Part shown: positions 45,059 to 54,157 of the stretch, piece after piece
Numbering within the stretch: position 1 is the stretch's first letter
Layout of the letters: each line of letters opens with the position of its first letter
Source of the DNA: SG8-40 sp963792855
GTDB taxonomy: Bacteria; Pseudomonadota; Gammaproteobacteria; Burkholderiales; Eutrophovitaceae
Reading direction: 5' to 3'
DNA: 64,000 nt
Assembly (NCBI GenBank): GCA_963792855.1
Contig: CAWBXZ010000005.1
Coordinates: 496,001 to 560,000, forward strand
Position numbers and translations under genes: made by a program
Notes under the pieces: model-generated
Seen by the model: the letters and a program-made list of their open reading frames with translations, nothing else
Told to the model about the DNA's origin: nothing
The model's database searches: none

Positions 45059-45759
45059 CGGCGCGCGGATTTCGAAAGTTCGACCAGCGCTGCGCGGGCG
45101 TCGTTTGCGGTGCGTACCACCGGGTCGAAGTCAAAACGGTAGAGCCGGTTGTTTGTACTCACGTCGAAGCCGTCGCAGTCGATACCGGCCATCTCGGCAG
45201 ATGTGGTTTCGATCCCGTGAACATGCCGACAGTACTGAATGAGAGCGTCGCGATGGTCGTTGTTCATGTGATCGAGAATGTCCAACTCGGCATCTGCAAG
45301 CGGGTATTTTTCCGCAAGTGCCGCTCGCCCCTTGATCCAGTGCGCACTGCCGAAGCCGGCAATCAGGCGGACATGATCCGGCTCGATGGTGTAAAAACGG
45401 AAGCCGCCGATCTCAAGAAAACGCCGGTTGTCGGGAAAGAATCGCAGGTAGCGCGCCGCGACCGCGTCATCGTCACTGGCGTTGATTTTTCCCAGTACGG
45501 TCAGCCGTGCTTCAGGGCGGAAATCCGGATTGGCGGGCGACACGGTAAACGAAACATGCGCATCGCGCGCGAAACCCTTTGTGTGTTCTGAGAGATGGCT
45601 GATGAACACAACGATGCGTCCTTGCTGGTCGGTGCAAAATGGCAATGCAGCGGTATACGGATACTCCTCAAAGCGCACGCTGCGTGTCCCTGCCACTCCC
45701 GTTCTGAAACGGCGCAACAAACGGCGGGCCTCCGTCGCCCGGCTTGGCGTTTCGCTCAT
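45055..45759 (-). CDS. HugZ-like PPOX/DUF2470 protein
   Basis: A 234-residue protein with an N-terminal flavin-reductase-like split barrel of the pyridoxamine-phosphate-oxidase fold (PYTAALPFCTDQQGRIVVFISHLSEHTKGFARDAHVSF) and a C-terminal DUF2470 domain (LDILDHMNNDHRDALIQYCRHV). This architecture is that of HugZ, a heme-binding or heme-degrading protein; the catalytic role here is inferred. The start at ATG 45759 overlaps the wrbA stop as ATGA. Confidence 0.85.
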   Translation of the reverse strand: MSETPSRATEARRLLRRFRTGVAGTRSVRFEEYPYTAALPFCTDQQGRIVVFISHLSEHTKGFARDAHVSFTVSPANPDFRPEARLTVLGKINASDDDAVAARYLRFFPDNRRFLEIGGFRFYTIEPDHVRLIAGFGSAHWIKGRAALAEKYPLADAELDILDHMNNDHRDALIQYCRHVHGIETTSAEMAGIDCDGFDVSTNNRLYRFDFDPVVRTANDARAALVELSKSARR

Positions 45760-46349
45760 GTGGCGAGTTTTCCGGCAATGGCGGCCAGACGGCGTCCATG
45801 CGCAATGCATAAGCGGCGCTCGTCTTCGCTTACGGGTTGATCGTTATTGATCCCGGCAACGTGGCTGGCTCCGTAAGGCGTGCCGCCGCTTCGTGTCGAC
45901 AGCAGTTCGGGTTCCGTATATGGCAGGCCAACCATGATCATGCCGTGATGCATCAGCGGCAGCATCATCGACAACAGTGTTGTTTCCTGTCCGCCATGCA
46001 ACGAAGAGGAAGCGGTGAATACCGCAGCCGGCTTGCCCGCCATGGTGCCGCGCAGCCACAAGGCACCGAGACCGTCGAGGAAATACTTCATTGGCGCTGC
46101 CATGTTGCCAAAGCGTGTCGGGCTACCCAGTGCGAGGCCGGCACACTCCTCGAGATCCCGGTGTTCGACATAGGGAGCACCGCTTTGCGGGATATCCGGT
46201 TCGACGGCCTCAGTGACGGTGGAAACGGCGGGCACGGTGCGTAACCGCGCCGACATTCCCTCAACGGATTCGACTCCGCGCCCTACAAGCTGCGCCATCT
46301 GTCTGACACTGCCGTTGCGCGAATAGTAAAGAACAAGAATTTCGGGCAT
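45756..46349 (-). CDS. wrbA: NAD(P)H:quinone oxidoreductase, WrbA type
   Basis: A 197-residue flavodoxin-like FMN enzyme that reduces quinones by two electrons. It has the FMN phosphate loop YYSRNGSVRQMA, the WrbA segment GSPTRFGNMAAPMKYFLDGLGALW and the C-terminal YGASHVAG motif. The frame is open to 46385, but ATG 46349 starts the flavodoxin strand MPEILVLYY. First gene of a four-gene coupled unit wrbA-hugZ-DUF2069-gluQRS. Confidence 0.93.
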   Translation of the reverse strand: MPEILVLYYSRNGSVRQMAQLVGRGVESVEGMSARLRTVPAVSTVTEAVEPDIPQSGAPYVEHRDLEECAGLALGSPTRFGNMAAPMKYFLDGLGALWLRGTMAGKPAAVFTASSSLHGGQETTLLSMMLPLMHHGMIMVGLPYTEPELLSTRSGGTPYGASHVAGINNDQPVSEDERRLCIAHGRRLAAIAGKLAT

Positions 46350-46408
46350 GAGTTTAGCTTCTCTCGAACGGTCTGACGTTACCACACGGCGCGTTTCCCG
46401 GCCTCTTA

Positions 46409-47728
46409 ATGACTACCAAAACGACAACAGAAAACGACAAGCGTTCGGGGCCGACGCCGGCTATAGCTCCCAAGAAAGCACCGCCCATCAGCCTTGGGCG
46501 CCAATTCTATCTGCTGGCAAATTTCGTTTCGCTTGTCTATTCGCGATTTCGCGAGGAGCGGTGTTTCCAGCTTTGTGGCAGCCTGACGTTCACCACGCTG
46601 TTGGCGCTGGTGCCGCTGGTCACCATTGCGCTGATGTTCATGACGGCCTTCCCGGTGTTCAGCGAACTGTCCGACCGCCTGCGCGAATTCGTGCTGGGCA
46701 ATCTGGTGCCGCAGGCAGGCAGCACGGTGATTTCGGTTTACGTGCAACAGTTCTCGAGCAACGCCGCCAGGCTGACCGCGGCCGGGGTGAGCGTTCTGGT
46801 AATCAGCGCGATTGCGTTGATGCTCACCATTGACCGGGCATTCAACACCATCTGGCGGGTGAAGCGGCCTCGGCCGCTGGTTCAACGGGTGCTTATCTAC
46901 TGGTCGGTCCTTACCGTCGGGCCGTTGTTGATGGGCGGCAGCCTGACCCTGTGGTCATGGCTGGTCCGGCTGAGCCACGATGCCATGGCGATTCCGTCTA
47001 TCGTTGCGATCGAAATCCTCAAGCTCGTGCCACTGGGTTTGACGGCGCTGGCTTTCGGGCTGCTATACCGCCTGGTGCCAAATCGCCAGGTATCGCTGCT
47101 TGATGCGGCGGTCGGCGGTGTGTTCGCGGCGGTGTTCTTTGAAGCGATGAAGTACGGGTTCGGTCAGTTCATCGCCAATTTCAGCAGTTACAAGCTGGTG
47201 TACGGCGCGTTCGCGAGCGTACCGATCTTTCTGGTGTGGGTTTACGCGTCGTGGGTCGTCATTATCTTCGCCGCTGTGATTACGGCCGGGTTGTCTTACT
47301 GGAGAACCGGTGGCGTGAAGAATCCGGGGCCGCCCGGGTCGCTTTTTGTCGATGCGCTTGAAACCATCATGTTGCTGGCACGCGCGCACCGGAGTGGCGA
47401 AGTGCTCAACCTGGAGCAGTTGCGCACCATTGTGCAGTTGCCATGGGAGGAAATGGAATTCATTCTGGACAGGCTGGTCGTTGCCGGTTGGGTCGCCAAG
47501 CTGCAGGGCAATGGCTGGGTGCTGGCGCGCGATGCAAACAGCATAAACGTTGTCGATGTGCTGCGCAGTTTCGTCATGCATGCCGATGCGGCCAATGCAA
47601 CCGATGAACAATCGATACGCAATCTCGTGGCACGGATCGTCAAGAGCAGCGAGAGCGTTGTCGATATGACCCTGGCTGAAATCGCCAACCTCGGCCCTGC
47701 CAAGGCGGCTTCTACCAAGGCGGCGTGA
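46409..47728 (+). CDS. YihY/BrkB-family inner membrane protein
   Basis: A 439-residue member of the YihY/virulence factor BrkB family. A polar N-terminus is followed by about six membrane segments; signature segments are GSLTFTTLLALVPLVTIALMF, LMLTIDRAFNTIWRVKRPR, LYRLVPNRQVSLLDAAVGGVFAAVFFEAMKYGFG and YGAFASVPIFLVWVYASWVVIIFAAVITA. The C-terminal 130 residues are soluble and contain a helix-turn-helix-like region, a common extension. Divergent from wrbA across 59 bases. Confidence 0.9.
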   Translation: MTTKTTTENDKRSGPTPAIAPKKAPPISLGRQFYLLANFVSLVYSRFREERCFQLCGSLTFTTLLALVPLVTIALMFMTAFPVFSELSDRLREFVLGNLVPQAGSTVISVYVQQFSSNAARLTAAGVSVLVISAIALMLTIDRAFNTIWRVKRPRPLVQRVLIYWSVLTVGPLLMGGSLTLWSWLVRLSHDAMAIPSIVAIEILKLVPLGLTALAFGLLYRLVPNRQVSLLDAAVGGVFAAVFFEAMKYGFGQFIANFSSYKLVYGAFASVPIFLVWVYASWVVIIFAAVITAGLSYWRTGGVKNPGPPGSLFVDALETIMLLARAHRSGEVLNLEQLRTIVQLPWEEMEFILDRLVVAGWVAKLQGNGWVLARDANSINVVDVLRSFVMHADAANATDEQSIRNLVARIVKSSESVVDMTLAEIANLGPAKAASTKAA

Positions 47729-47735
47729 TCAGGCC

Positions 47736-48398
47736 CTAGAACTGCTCGCGCTCGGGTTTTTTGGCGGCAGGTTGCCCGGATACCCTGGTCAGGCCCGGTT
47801 GTTCGTACACGTAGGTCCAGTGCCGTTGCAACTTGCTGCGCACGAGATTGGGATAGCGCGCCTTGCCCAGTGAGCCGTTGTAGCGACCTAGTGCGCGGAA
47901 AAGATTGCCTTTCTCGATATCCAGGTAGTGACGCAGGATAACGCAGCCGTAGCGCAAGTTCGTCCTCAGATCGAACAGGTTGTGATCGGCTCCGTCGCCG
48001 ATGACCTCCAGCCAGAATGGCATGACCTGCATGTATCCGCGGGCCCCGGCCTTGGAGATCGCGTACTTGCGAAAACCACTCTCAACCTGAATCAATGCCA
48101 GCACCAGTTGCGGGTCGAGCCCGGCGCGCGTTGCTTCGTAGTGCACGGTGATGAGAAACTCGCGGCGCTCTTCCTCGTCGGCGATATGACGGCGCAGCCG
48201 CGTAGACATGTCGGCCAGCCATACAGCGCCGTCCATCTCGTCTTCGAATGACAGACGCGGGCTGGACGTGTCCGCCACCGAGCGGCTCAGCACCGTGCTG
48301 ACGCTGGCCGATAGCGGTTCGTACTGCTGGTTGCCGCCGTAGGCGTTCAGGCAGAAACCGGCAAGCAGCGACATGCCAATTGTCAGGTGTCTGAACAT
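47736..48398 (-). CDS. Lytic transglycosylase (SLT domain)
   Basis: A 220-residue exported enzyme that cleaves peptidoglycan glycan strands. Signal peptide MSLLAGFCLNAYGG, then the SLT domain with the catalytic Glu in LALIQVESGFRKYAISKAGARGYMQVMPFW and the substrate-groove LRTNLRYGCVILRHYL and ALGRYNGSLG. The start overlaps the end of proS by 16 bases, a pair often seen in betaproteobacteria. The gene ends in TAG GGCCTGATCA, which resembles the repeat end at 52897 but overlaps the YihY coding end. Confidence 0.9.
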   Translation of the reverse strand: MFRHLTIGMSLLAGFCLNAYGGNQQYEPLSASVSTVLSRSVADTSSPRLSFEDEMDGAVWLADMSTRLRRHIADEEERREFLITVHYEATRAGLDPQLVLALIQVESGFRKYAISKAGARGYMQVMPFWLEVIGDGADHNLFDLRTNLRYGCVILRHYLDIEKGNLFRALGRYNGSLGKARYPNLVRSKLQRHWTYVYEQPGLTRVSGQPAAKKPEREQF

Positions 48399-50101
48399 AA
48401 GTCCGATTTCAGTTGACTCACAACGCTGTCCAAATCCGTTTCGCGGCTCTCACCGCTGCCCCGGCTGTAAATTTCCACCTTGCCGTCCGTCAACCCGCGT
48501 TCGCCAACGGTAATACGGTAAGGGATGCCGATAAGCTCCATGTCAGCAAACATCACGCCCGGGCGTTCGCCGCGGTCGTCCAGCAACACGTCGATCCCGG
48601 CCTCCGTGAAAGCCTGGTGCAGGGCGTCCGCGGCCTCGCGCACGGCGTCGTTTCGCCGGTAGCCGATGGCCGCAATCGCCACGGCAAATGGCGCCAACGG
48701 CAGGGGCCAGACAATGCCTTTGTCGTCATGGCCTTGCTCGATCGCGGCCGCGACAATCCGCGAAACACCGATGCCGTAGCAGCCCATCTCCATCGGCTGG
48801 GTCTTGCCGGCATCGTCGAGAAACGTGCATTTCATCGCTTCGGAATACTTGGTACGCAGCTGGAAAATATGCCCCACCTCAATGCCACGGCAGATTTCGA
48901 GCTTGCCTTTGCCATCGGGGGAAGGGTCGCCGGCGACGACATTGCGTATGTCGGCCACCTGCGATGGCTCCGGAAGGTCGCGGCCGAAGTTCACCCCGGT
49001 GTAGTGGAAATCTGCCTCGTTGGCACCACAGACGAAATCGCCCATCGTTGCGACGGAGCGATCGGCGATTACGCGCACCTCCGGCGGCAGCCCGACGGGA
49101 CCGATGTAGCCTGGGCGGCAACCGATGCGCGACTGGATTTCCTCATCGGTGGCAAAACGAAACGGATTGAGGCCGGGAATTTTCGATGCCTTGATTTCGT
49201 TGAGCTGATGATCGCCGCGCAGCAGCAGCATGAACATCTCGTCTTCATGCATCAGCGCGAGTGCCTTTACCGATTTCTCCAGTGGCAGTTTGAGCATCGC
49301 CGTGACATCTTCACACGTGGTCTTGCCGGGCGTGGGCGTTTTCTCCATCGGCTGGGCCGGCGGGACGCGCTCTGCCTGCGGCGCCACGGCTTCTGCGAGC
49401 TCAATGTTGGCCGCATAGTCAGAGCCGGGACAAAAGGCGATGGCGTCTTCGCCGGAATCGGCAAGCACATGAAACTCGTGTGACCCGGTGCCGCCAATCG
49501 CACCGGTATCGGCCGCGACCGGACGGTATTGCAGGCCGAGACGGCTGAATATTCGCGAGTAGGTGTCGTACATGTTCTGGTATTCGCGTTTCAGGTCATC
49601 GAACCCCGTATGAAACGAATAGGCGTCCTTCATGACGAACTCGCGTGCGCGCATGACGCCGAAACGCGGCCGGATCTCGTCCCGGAACTTGGTCTGAATC
49701 TGATACAGGTTCAGCGGCAATTGCCGGTACGAGCGGATGTCCTGGCGCGCGATGTCGGTGATTACTTCCTCGTGCGTCGGGCCGAAGCAGAAGTCGCGAT
49801 CGTGACGGTCCTTGATCTTGAGCATTTGCGGCCCGAATACCTCCCATCGCCCGGTCTCCTGCCACAATTCCGCCGGCTGGATGGCCGGCATCTGCAGCTC
49901 CACGGCGCCGGCGCGATTCATTTCCTCGCGTACGATCTGCTCGACTTTGCGCATCACGCGCAAGCCCAGGGGCAGCCATGAATAAAGACCACTGCCAAGC
50001 TTCTTGATCAGACCGGCTCGCAGCATCAGTTTGTGTGATATCAGTTCCGCTTCGGCGGGTGCTTCACGCAGGGTGGGCAGGAAAAAATGCGAAACGCGCA
50101 T
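48383..50101 (-). CDS. proS: Prolyl-tRNA synthetase (bacterial type with editing domain)
   Basis: A 572-residue class-II synthetase, the usual size for the bacterial form. The catalytic core includes LYSWLPLGLRVMRKVEQIVREEMNRAGA, the motif-2 region FRDEIRPRFGVMRAREFVMKDAYSFH, and motif 3 MGCYGIGVSRIVAAAIEQ. An INS/YbaK-like editing insertion lies at about 240-390 (LPLEKSVKALALMHEDEMFMLLLRGDHQLNEIKASKI). The C-terminal anticodon-binding domain follows. First gene of a coupled pair with the lytic transglycosylase. Confidence 0.96.
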   Translation of the reverse strand: MRVSHFFLPTLREAPAEAELISHKLMLRAGLIKKLGSGLYSWLPLGLRVMRKVEQIVREEMNRAGAVELQMPAIQPAELWQETGRWEVFGPQMLKIKDRHDRDFCFGPTHEEVITDIARQDIRSYRQLPLNLYQIQTKFRDEIRPRFGVMRAREFVMKDAYSFHTGFDDLKREYQNMYDTYSRIFSRLGLQYRPVAADTGAIGGTGSHEFHVLADSGEDAIAFCPGSDYAANIELAEAVAPQAERVPPAQPMEKTPTPGKTTCEDVTAMLKLPLEKSVKALALMHEDEMFMLLLRGDHQLNEIKASKIPGLNPFRFATDEEIQSRIGCRPGYIGPVGLPPEVRVIADRSVATMGDFVCGANEADFHYTGVNFGRDLPEPSQVADIRNVVAGDPSPDGKGKLEICRGIEVGHIFQLRTKYSEAMKCTFLDDAGKTQPMEMGCYGIGVSRIVAAAIEQGHDDKGIVWPLPLAPFAVAIAAIGYRRNDAVREAADALHQAFTEAGIDVLLDDRGERPGVMFADMELIGIPYRITVGERGLTDGKVEIYSRGSGESRETDLDSVVSQLKSDLCSDT

Positions 50102-50194
50102 GAGTCTTGTCGGTCGTGAAAAAGCGCTATTCTACAGAGGTTTATGTTGAGGCTGATTCATGTCAGACGGGTGGAGAAGGGTTGATGGGTCACG

Positions 50195-50998
50195 ATGCGC
50201 ACCATCATTAATGCGCTGATGTTGGGGAAATGGCGAATACATCGCGTGTTCGACCACGAAGACTCGGTCGATATCAGCGAAAAGGACGGCGTGCGCAGTC
50301 TTCATCTGGGCAGCTCCACTGTGCAAAGTTCAATGCGGCTCAGCGATCCGGTCGAGTTGGTCTTGTCGTATACGCGGGCGATGATGGGGTTTCTGCTGTT
50401 CGTGCCCGAGCCCGAGCGGGTCGCGATGATCGGGCTCGGCGGCGGCTCGCTGCCGAAGTTCGTCCGGCATCATTTTCCGTTGGCGCGGATCACGGTAATC
50501 GAGAACAATCCGGCGGTGATTACCGCCGCGCGCTCGCACTTCGAAGTCCCCGACGATGATGACAGGTTTTCCGTAGTGCTCGGGCAGGGAGAGCGCTGGG
50601 TCGCGGAGGAAGCCACTGGCTGTGATGTGCTCATGATCGATGGCTATAACGGCCGGCAACAAGCCGGTGAGCTCGCAACAGAGGATTTCTACGCCCACGC
50701 CAGGAAAGCCTTGTCCCGCGACGGCGTGCTGGTGGTGAATCTGTGGTCCAGCGACCGGGATTTTGACGTTTACGTACAACGAATCGAGCGGGTGTTTGAG
50801 TCCGTCGTGACGATACCGGCCCGGCGTCGCGGCAACATGGCGGTGCTGGCGTTCGCCCGCAGGCCTGCAGAATTGCGTTGGTCGAAGCTGAAGGTGAGAG
50901 CGCAGGAACTGGAAGACCGTTACGGGCTGGAGTTTCAGGCCATGTTGGATGGAGTTCGGGAATTTAATCCCTGCTCCGACAAGGGCTTACGTATCTGA
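50195..50998 (+). CDS. Spermidine-synthase-like protein (SpeE family)
   Basis: A 267-residue protein of the spermine/spermidine synthase-like methyltransferase fold. Motif I is MIGLGGGSLPKFVRHHF, followed by VIENNPAVITAAR and LMIDGYNG. It lacks the N-terminal beta domain of true SpeE, and the catalytic Asp region is divergent, so polyamine synthesis should not be assumed. Divergent from proS across 93 bases. Confidence 0.8.
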   Translation: MRTIINALMLGKWRIHRVFDHEDSVDISEKDGVRSLHLGSSTVQSSMRLSDPVELVLSYTRAMMGFLLFVPEPERVAMIGLGGGSLPKFVRHHFPLARITVIENNPAVITAARSHFEVPDDDDRFSVVLGQGERWVAEEATGCDVLMIDGYNGRQQAGELATEDFYAHARKALSRDGVLVVNLWSSDRDFDVYVQRIERVFESVVTIPARRRGNMAVLAFARRPAELRWSKLKVRAQELEDRYGLEFQAMLDGVREFNPCSDKGLRI

Positions 50999-51060
50999 CT
51001 TCCCTAGCTGGCGGATTCTGTGGAAAAATCCCCCCCAAACATATTGATGGGGTGGCTGAC

Positions 51061-51585
51061 ATGGTCGATCGTGACGGCTATCGCCCAAACGTAGGGATTG
51101 TGTTGTGCAACGGCAAGAACGAAGTCTTCTGGGGAAAACGGGTACGGGAACACGCATGGCAGTTTCCGCAAGGCGGCATCAAGAGCGGCGAGTCGCCAGA
51201 GCAGGCCATGTTCCGCGAACTCAGGGAAGAGGTTGGGCTTGACGCCGAGCATGTGAGAATACTCGGGCGCACGCGTAACTGGCTGCGCTATGAGGTTCCG
51301 CAACACTTTATCCGCCGCGATAGCCGCGGCACCTACCGTGGGCAGAAGCAGATCTGGTATTTGTTGCGTCTGACGGGAATGGATACGGATGTGTGCCTGA
51401 GGCGCTCAAGCCGTCCCGAGTTCGATGCCTGGCGTTGGCACGACTTCTGGATTCCTCTGGAGAGCGTGATTGAATTCAAACGCGACGTGTATCGGCGCGC
51501 GTTGACGGAATTGTCGCGCCATCTCGAATTGCGCAGCCCGCGCACCTATCGCCGGCGCGAATCCGGTCCGCACGACCAGAACTGA
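51061..51585 (+). CDS. rppH: RNA pyrophosphohydrolase (Nudix)
   Basis: A 174-residue Nudix hydrolase that removes pyrophosphate from 5'-triphosphorylated mRNA to start decay. The full Nudix box GX5EX7REUXEEXGU is at residues 38-60. The N-terminus MVDRDGYRPNVGIVLCN is the family norm, so ATG 51061 is chosen over the in-frame GTG 51052. GGGGTGG precedes the start. Confidence 0.93.
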   Translation: MVDRDGYRPNVGIVLCNGKNEVFWGKRVREHAWQFPQGGIKSGESPEQAMFRELREEVGLDAEHVRILGRTRNWLRYEVPQHFIRRDSRGTYRGQKQIWYLLRLTGMDTDVCLRRSSRPEFDAWRWHDFWIPLESVIEFKRDVYRRALTELSRHLELRSPRTYRRRESGPHDQN

Positions 51586-51847
51586 TCACGGCTATTTCCG
51601 CTGCAGGGCGTCCATCGCGTCGTTGACGCCCTGTTTGTCCGGGAACTGCCCGCTGCCGGCTGGCGTGTCGATTTTGCGCCATCATGAAAGGCTCTCGCTG
51701 ACGGGGGACGGCCGACCGTCGGTTTTGCCGAATCTGCAGCGCGCATCCCTTCTTACTTCTTCCTCGTTTGTCCCAAGCGGCGCTCGTCCAGCATGGGCGG
51801 GGGCCGGCGATTGGTTAGCGGCAGGCATTTCTTGTGCTTGAGTGTCA

Positions 51848-52900
51848 ATGTTTGCCGGATTTGACCGGCGGAAATCACTTGCTGCTGCGGCCGCAGAACA
51901 CGCGGACGGACGGCGCAACCGGGACCGTATGGAAATACGCCGCAACAACTTCGATGTCACAAACTCGATCGACACTACGGACGTGGCGTCGGTCAGCCGA
52001 GAGGTCATCCGGGTCTTTCAGGAGCGCTATCCTGGCAGCCCGGCTGACGCGCTCGATCGGGTTTTTGCCGATGTCGCGAGCATGTATCGCGGTGAGTACC
52101 CCGGATACCGCGCATGTGATACCGAGTACCACAATCTTCAGCACACTCTTGACGTCACGCTGGCCATGGCGCGCCTGATGGATGGATACGAGCGTTCCGA
52201 AGACCGTACCGGGCCGATCGGTCCCCGTCTGTTCGTATTCGGAGTCGTCGCGTCCCTGCTGCACGATATCGGCTATATCCGTCACAACAAGGACACGCGC
52301 CACCAGAACGGCGCCGAGTACACGCTGACGCACGTCTCGCGAGGCGGCAAGTTCATCGAGGATTACATGACCCTCGTCGGCATGGATGATCTGGCGTCGG
52401 TTGCCGGCGAAATCCTGCATTTCACCGGCTATGAAAAACCGATAGAAGAGATCAGGATTCCACCCGGCATTTTCCGTCTGCTTGGCGGCCTGCTGGGCAC
52501 TGCCGACATCATCGCCCAGATGTCGGACCGCTGTTACCTGGAAAAATGCCGTGACCGTCTGTATCCGGAATTCGTCCTCGGCGGCCTGGCGACACCGGGA
52601 ACGCGGCACACCACGCGGCATAACAATGGCGAAGCCAAGGTTTCCTCGCCCGAGGAACTTGTATCGAATACGCCGGAATTCTACCGCTCGGCAATGTCGC
52701 GCCTGGATGGCGCACTGGGGGGTGTGTACCGCTACGCGGAGGATCACTTCGGCGGCCGGAACCTGTATCTCGAAGAGATCGACAAGAACGTCAACTACGC
52801 TGGTGCAGTCGGCGCAGAGAAGGCGTTGCATCGATTGCGCCGTCAGGCGCCTGAGCCGCTGCCCGACAGCAAGGCTGGCGAGGACATCACGAGCGGCTAG
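51848..52900 (+). CDS. HD-domain protein with class-I-phosphodiesterase-like motif
   Basis: About 350 residues. The metal-binding HD fold is visible as YHNLQHTLDVTLAMARLM (near 94) and SLLHDIGYIRHNKDTRHQNGAEYT (near 136). The first segment matches the HNxxHxxDV signature of eukaryotic-type class I cyclic-nucleotide phosphodiesterases more closely than ordinary bacterial HD or HD-GYP domains. A phosphodiesterase or phosphatase acting on a nucleotide is the likely role. Starts at GTG 51842, ATG 51848 or ATG 51929 are possible. The TAG stop is part of a CTAG-flanked repeat. Confidence 0.8.
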   Translation: MFAGFDRRKSLAAAAAEHADGRRNRDRMEIRRNNFDVTNSIDTTDVASVSREVIRVFQERYPGSPADALDRVFADVASMYRGEYPGYRACDTEYHNLQHTLDVTLAMARLMDGYERSEDRTGPIGPRLFVFGVVASLLHDIGYIRHNKDTRHQNGAEYTLTHVSRGGKFIEDYMTLVGMDDLASVAGEILHFTGYEKPIEEIRIPPGIFRLLGGLLGTADIIAQMSDRCYLEKCRDRLYPEFVLGGLATPGTRHTTRHNNGEAKVSSPEELVSNTPEFYRSAMSRLDGALGGVYRYAEDHFGGRNLYLEEIDKNVNYAGAVGAEKALHRLRRQAPEPLPDSKAGEDITSG

Positions 52901-53006
52901 GGCCTGTTAACGCATATTTGGAATAACCAAACTGCGCTCCTCGCGCCTTGCCTGGCCTCATCCTGGGGAGCAACGCGTCGATCACATATCCGTTAACAGG
53001 CCCTAG
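52897..53006. repeat. MITE-like element with terminal inverted repeats and CTAG flanks
   Basis: A 102-base core is bounded on both sides by CTAG. Its ends are inverted repeats: GGCCTGTTAACG continues on both sides and 18 of the outer 20 bases match. No coding capacity. CTAG flanks fit a YTAR-type 4-base target duplication as used by IS5-group elements, so it may be a non-autonomous element mobilised by such a transposase. A solo copy of the end lies at 33636-33654. The two flanking genes, converging, both take their TAG stop from its CTAG edges. Confidence 0.7.
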
Positions 53007-54019
53007 TTCGCTTCCGGGTCGACCTCGAGCATGAGCTTGCCGATGTGCGCGCTCGATTCCATCAGCGCGTGCGCCTCACGTGCATCATCCAGGGCGAAGC
53101 GGCTGTGTATGATCGGCCTGACTTCTCCGCTGGCAATCAGCGGCCAGACTTTTTTCTCCAGGTTTTCCGCCAGCTTCGCCTTGAATGCAACCGGACGCGG
53201 GCGCAACGTTGATCCGGTAATGGTCAGGCGCCGCACCAGGATGTCGGTCATGTTCAGTTGCGTTTTGGTGCCGCCGAGAAAGGCGATGATCACCAGCCGG
53301 CCGTCATCAGCAAGGCACTGCAGTTCGCGTGGCACGTAATCGCCGGCAACCATGTCCAGAATCACGTCGACTCCACGTCCGTCTGTCACTTCCCTGACAA
53401 CGCTGACGAAGTCTTCATTCTTGTAGTCGATGGCGCGCTCGGCGCCGAGACGTTCGCATTCGCGGCACTTTTCCGCAGAACCGGCAGTCACAAACACGCG
53501 GTGTCCGAATGCGCGCGCGAGCTGAATCGCCGTGACCCCGATCCCGCTGGAACCGCCTTGCACCAGCAAGGTCTCGCCCGCTGCGAGTGCGCCGCGTTCG
53601 AATACGTTTGCCCATACGGTAAAGAAAGTCTCCGGCAACGCGGCTGCTTCAATCATCGAGAGCTTGCCGGGGACAGGCAGGCACTGTTGCCATGGCGCGG
53701 TGACGTACTGCGCATAGCCGCCCCCTGCGACCAGCGCACAAACGCGCTCACCGAGCTTCCATCGCGATGCCTCCTTTCCGAGCTTGACAATGGTGCCGGC
53801 CACTTCGAGTCCGGGAATGTCGGGCGCGCCAGGCGGCGGTGGATACATGCCGAGGCGTTGCATCACATCGGGCCGGTTCACTCCCGCCGCACTGACCTGA
53901 ATCAGGACTTCGCCGGGCGCCGGGTCCGGCACCGGCCGTGTCGTTGCACGAAGCACATCGGGTGCGCCGGGTTGCACGATCTCGATTGCGCGCATGTTCT
54001 TGGGGATGGAAGGGCTCAT
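53003..54019 (-). CDS. Zinc-independent quinone oxidoreductase (MDR superfamily)
   Basis: A 338-residue medium-chain dehydrogenase/reductase of the NADPH:quinone oxidoreductase type (PIG3-like). It has an N-terminal GroES-like domain (PAPGEVLIQVSAAGVNRPDVMQRLGMYPPPPGAPDIPGLEVAGTI) and a nucleotide-binding domain with GGSSGIGVTAIQLARAFG. No structural or catalytic zinc cysteines are seen. The frame extends to 54124, but ATG 54019 starts the family N-terminus. Its stop codon is the CTAG edge of the inverted-repeat element. Confidence 0.9.
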   Translation of the reverse strand: MSPSIPKNMRAIEIVQPGAPDVLRATTRPVPDPAPGEVLIQVSAAGVNRPDVMQRLGMYPPPPGAPDIPGLEVAGTIVKLGKEASRWKLGERVCALVAGGGYAQYVTAPWQQCLPVPGKLSMIEAAALPETFFTVWANVFERGALAAGETLLVQGGSSGIGVTAIQLARAFGHRVFVTAGSAEKCRECERLGAERAIDYKNEDFVSVVREVTDGRGVDVILDMVAGDYVPRELQCLADDGRLVIIAFLGGTKTQLNMTDILVRRLTITGSTLRPRPVAFKAKLAENLEKKVWPLIASGEVRPIIHSRFALDDAREAHALMESSAHIGKLMLEVDPEAN

Positions 54020-54157
54020 CGCTTTGTCTGATTCTCGTGGTTTGACGCTGAATGTTACCGCGGCGCGCGCTTGCGCGTATGGTCGGCCCGAGGCCGATTT
54101 GTGCGCGCATTGCCGTTGCGGCATTATCCATGTCTCGAATTGACCGGGGACAGGACC

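Noticed and set aside
47724..47739. CTAGGGCCTGATCACG (minus strand) at the lytic transglycosylase stop, resembling the repeat end at 52897
   Set aside because: Only 14 of 16 bases match and the sequence overlaps the last codons of the convergent YihY gene, so it may be chance. Not listed as a repeat copy.
51592..51681. Short minus-strand coding-like tail (IDTPAGSGQFPDKQGVNDAMDALQRK is split by a stop from the frame upstream)
   Set aside because: It reads like the end of a protein, but there is no start, and the upstream continuation is interrupted by a stop and looks antisense to the HD gene. A gene remnant is possible but not supportable.
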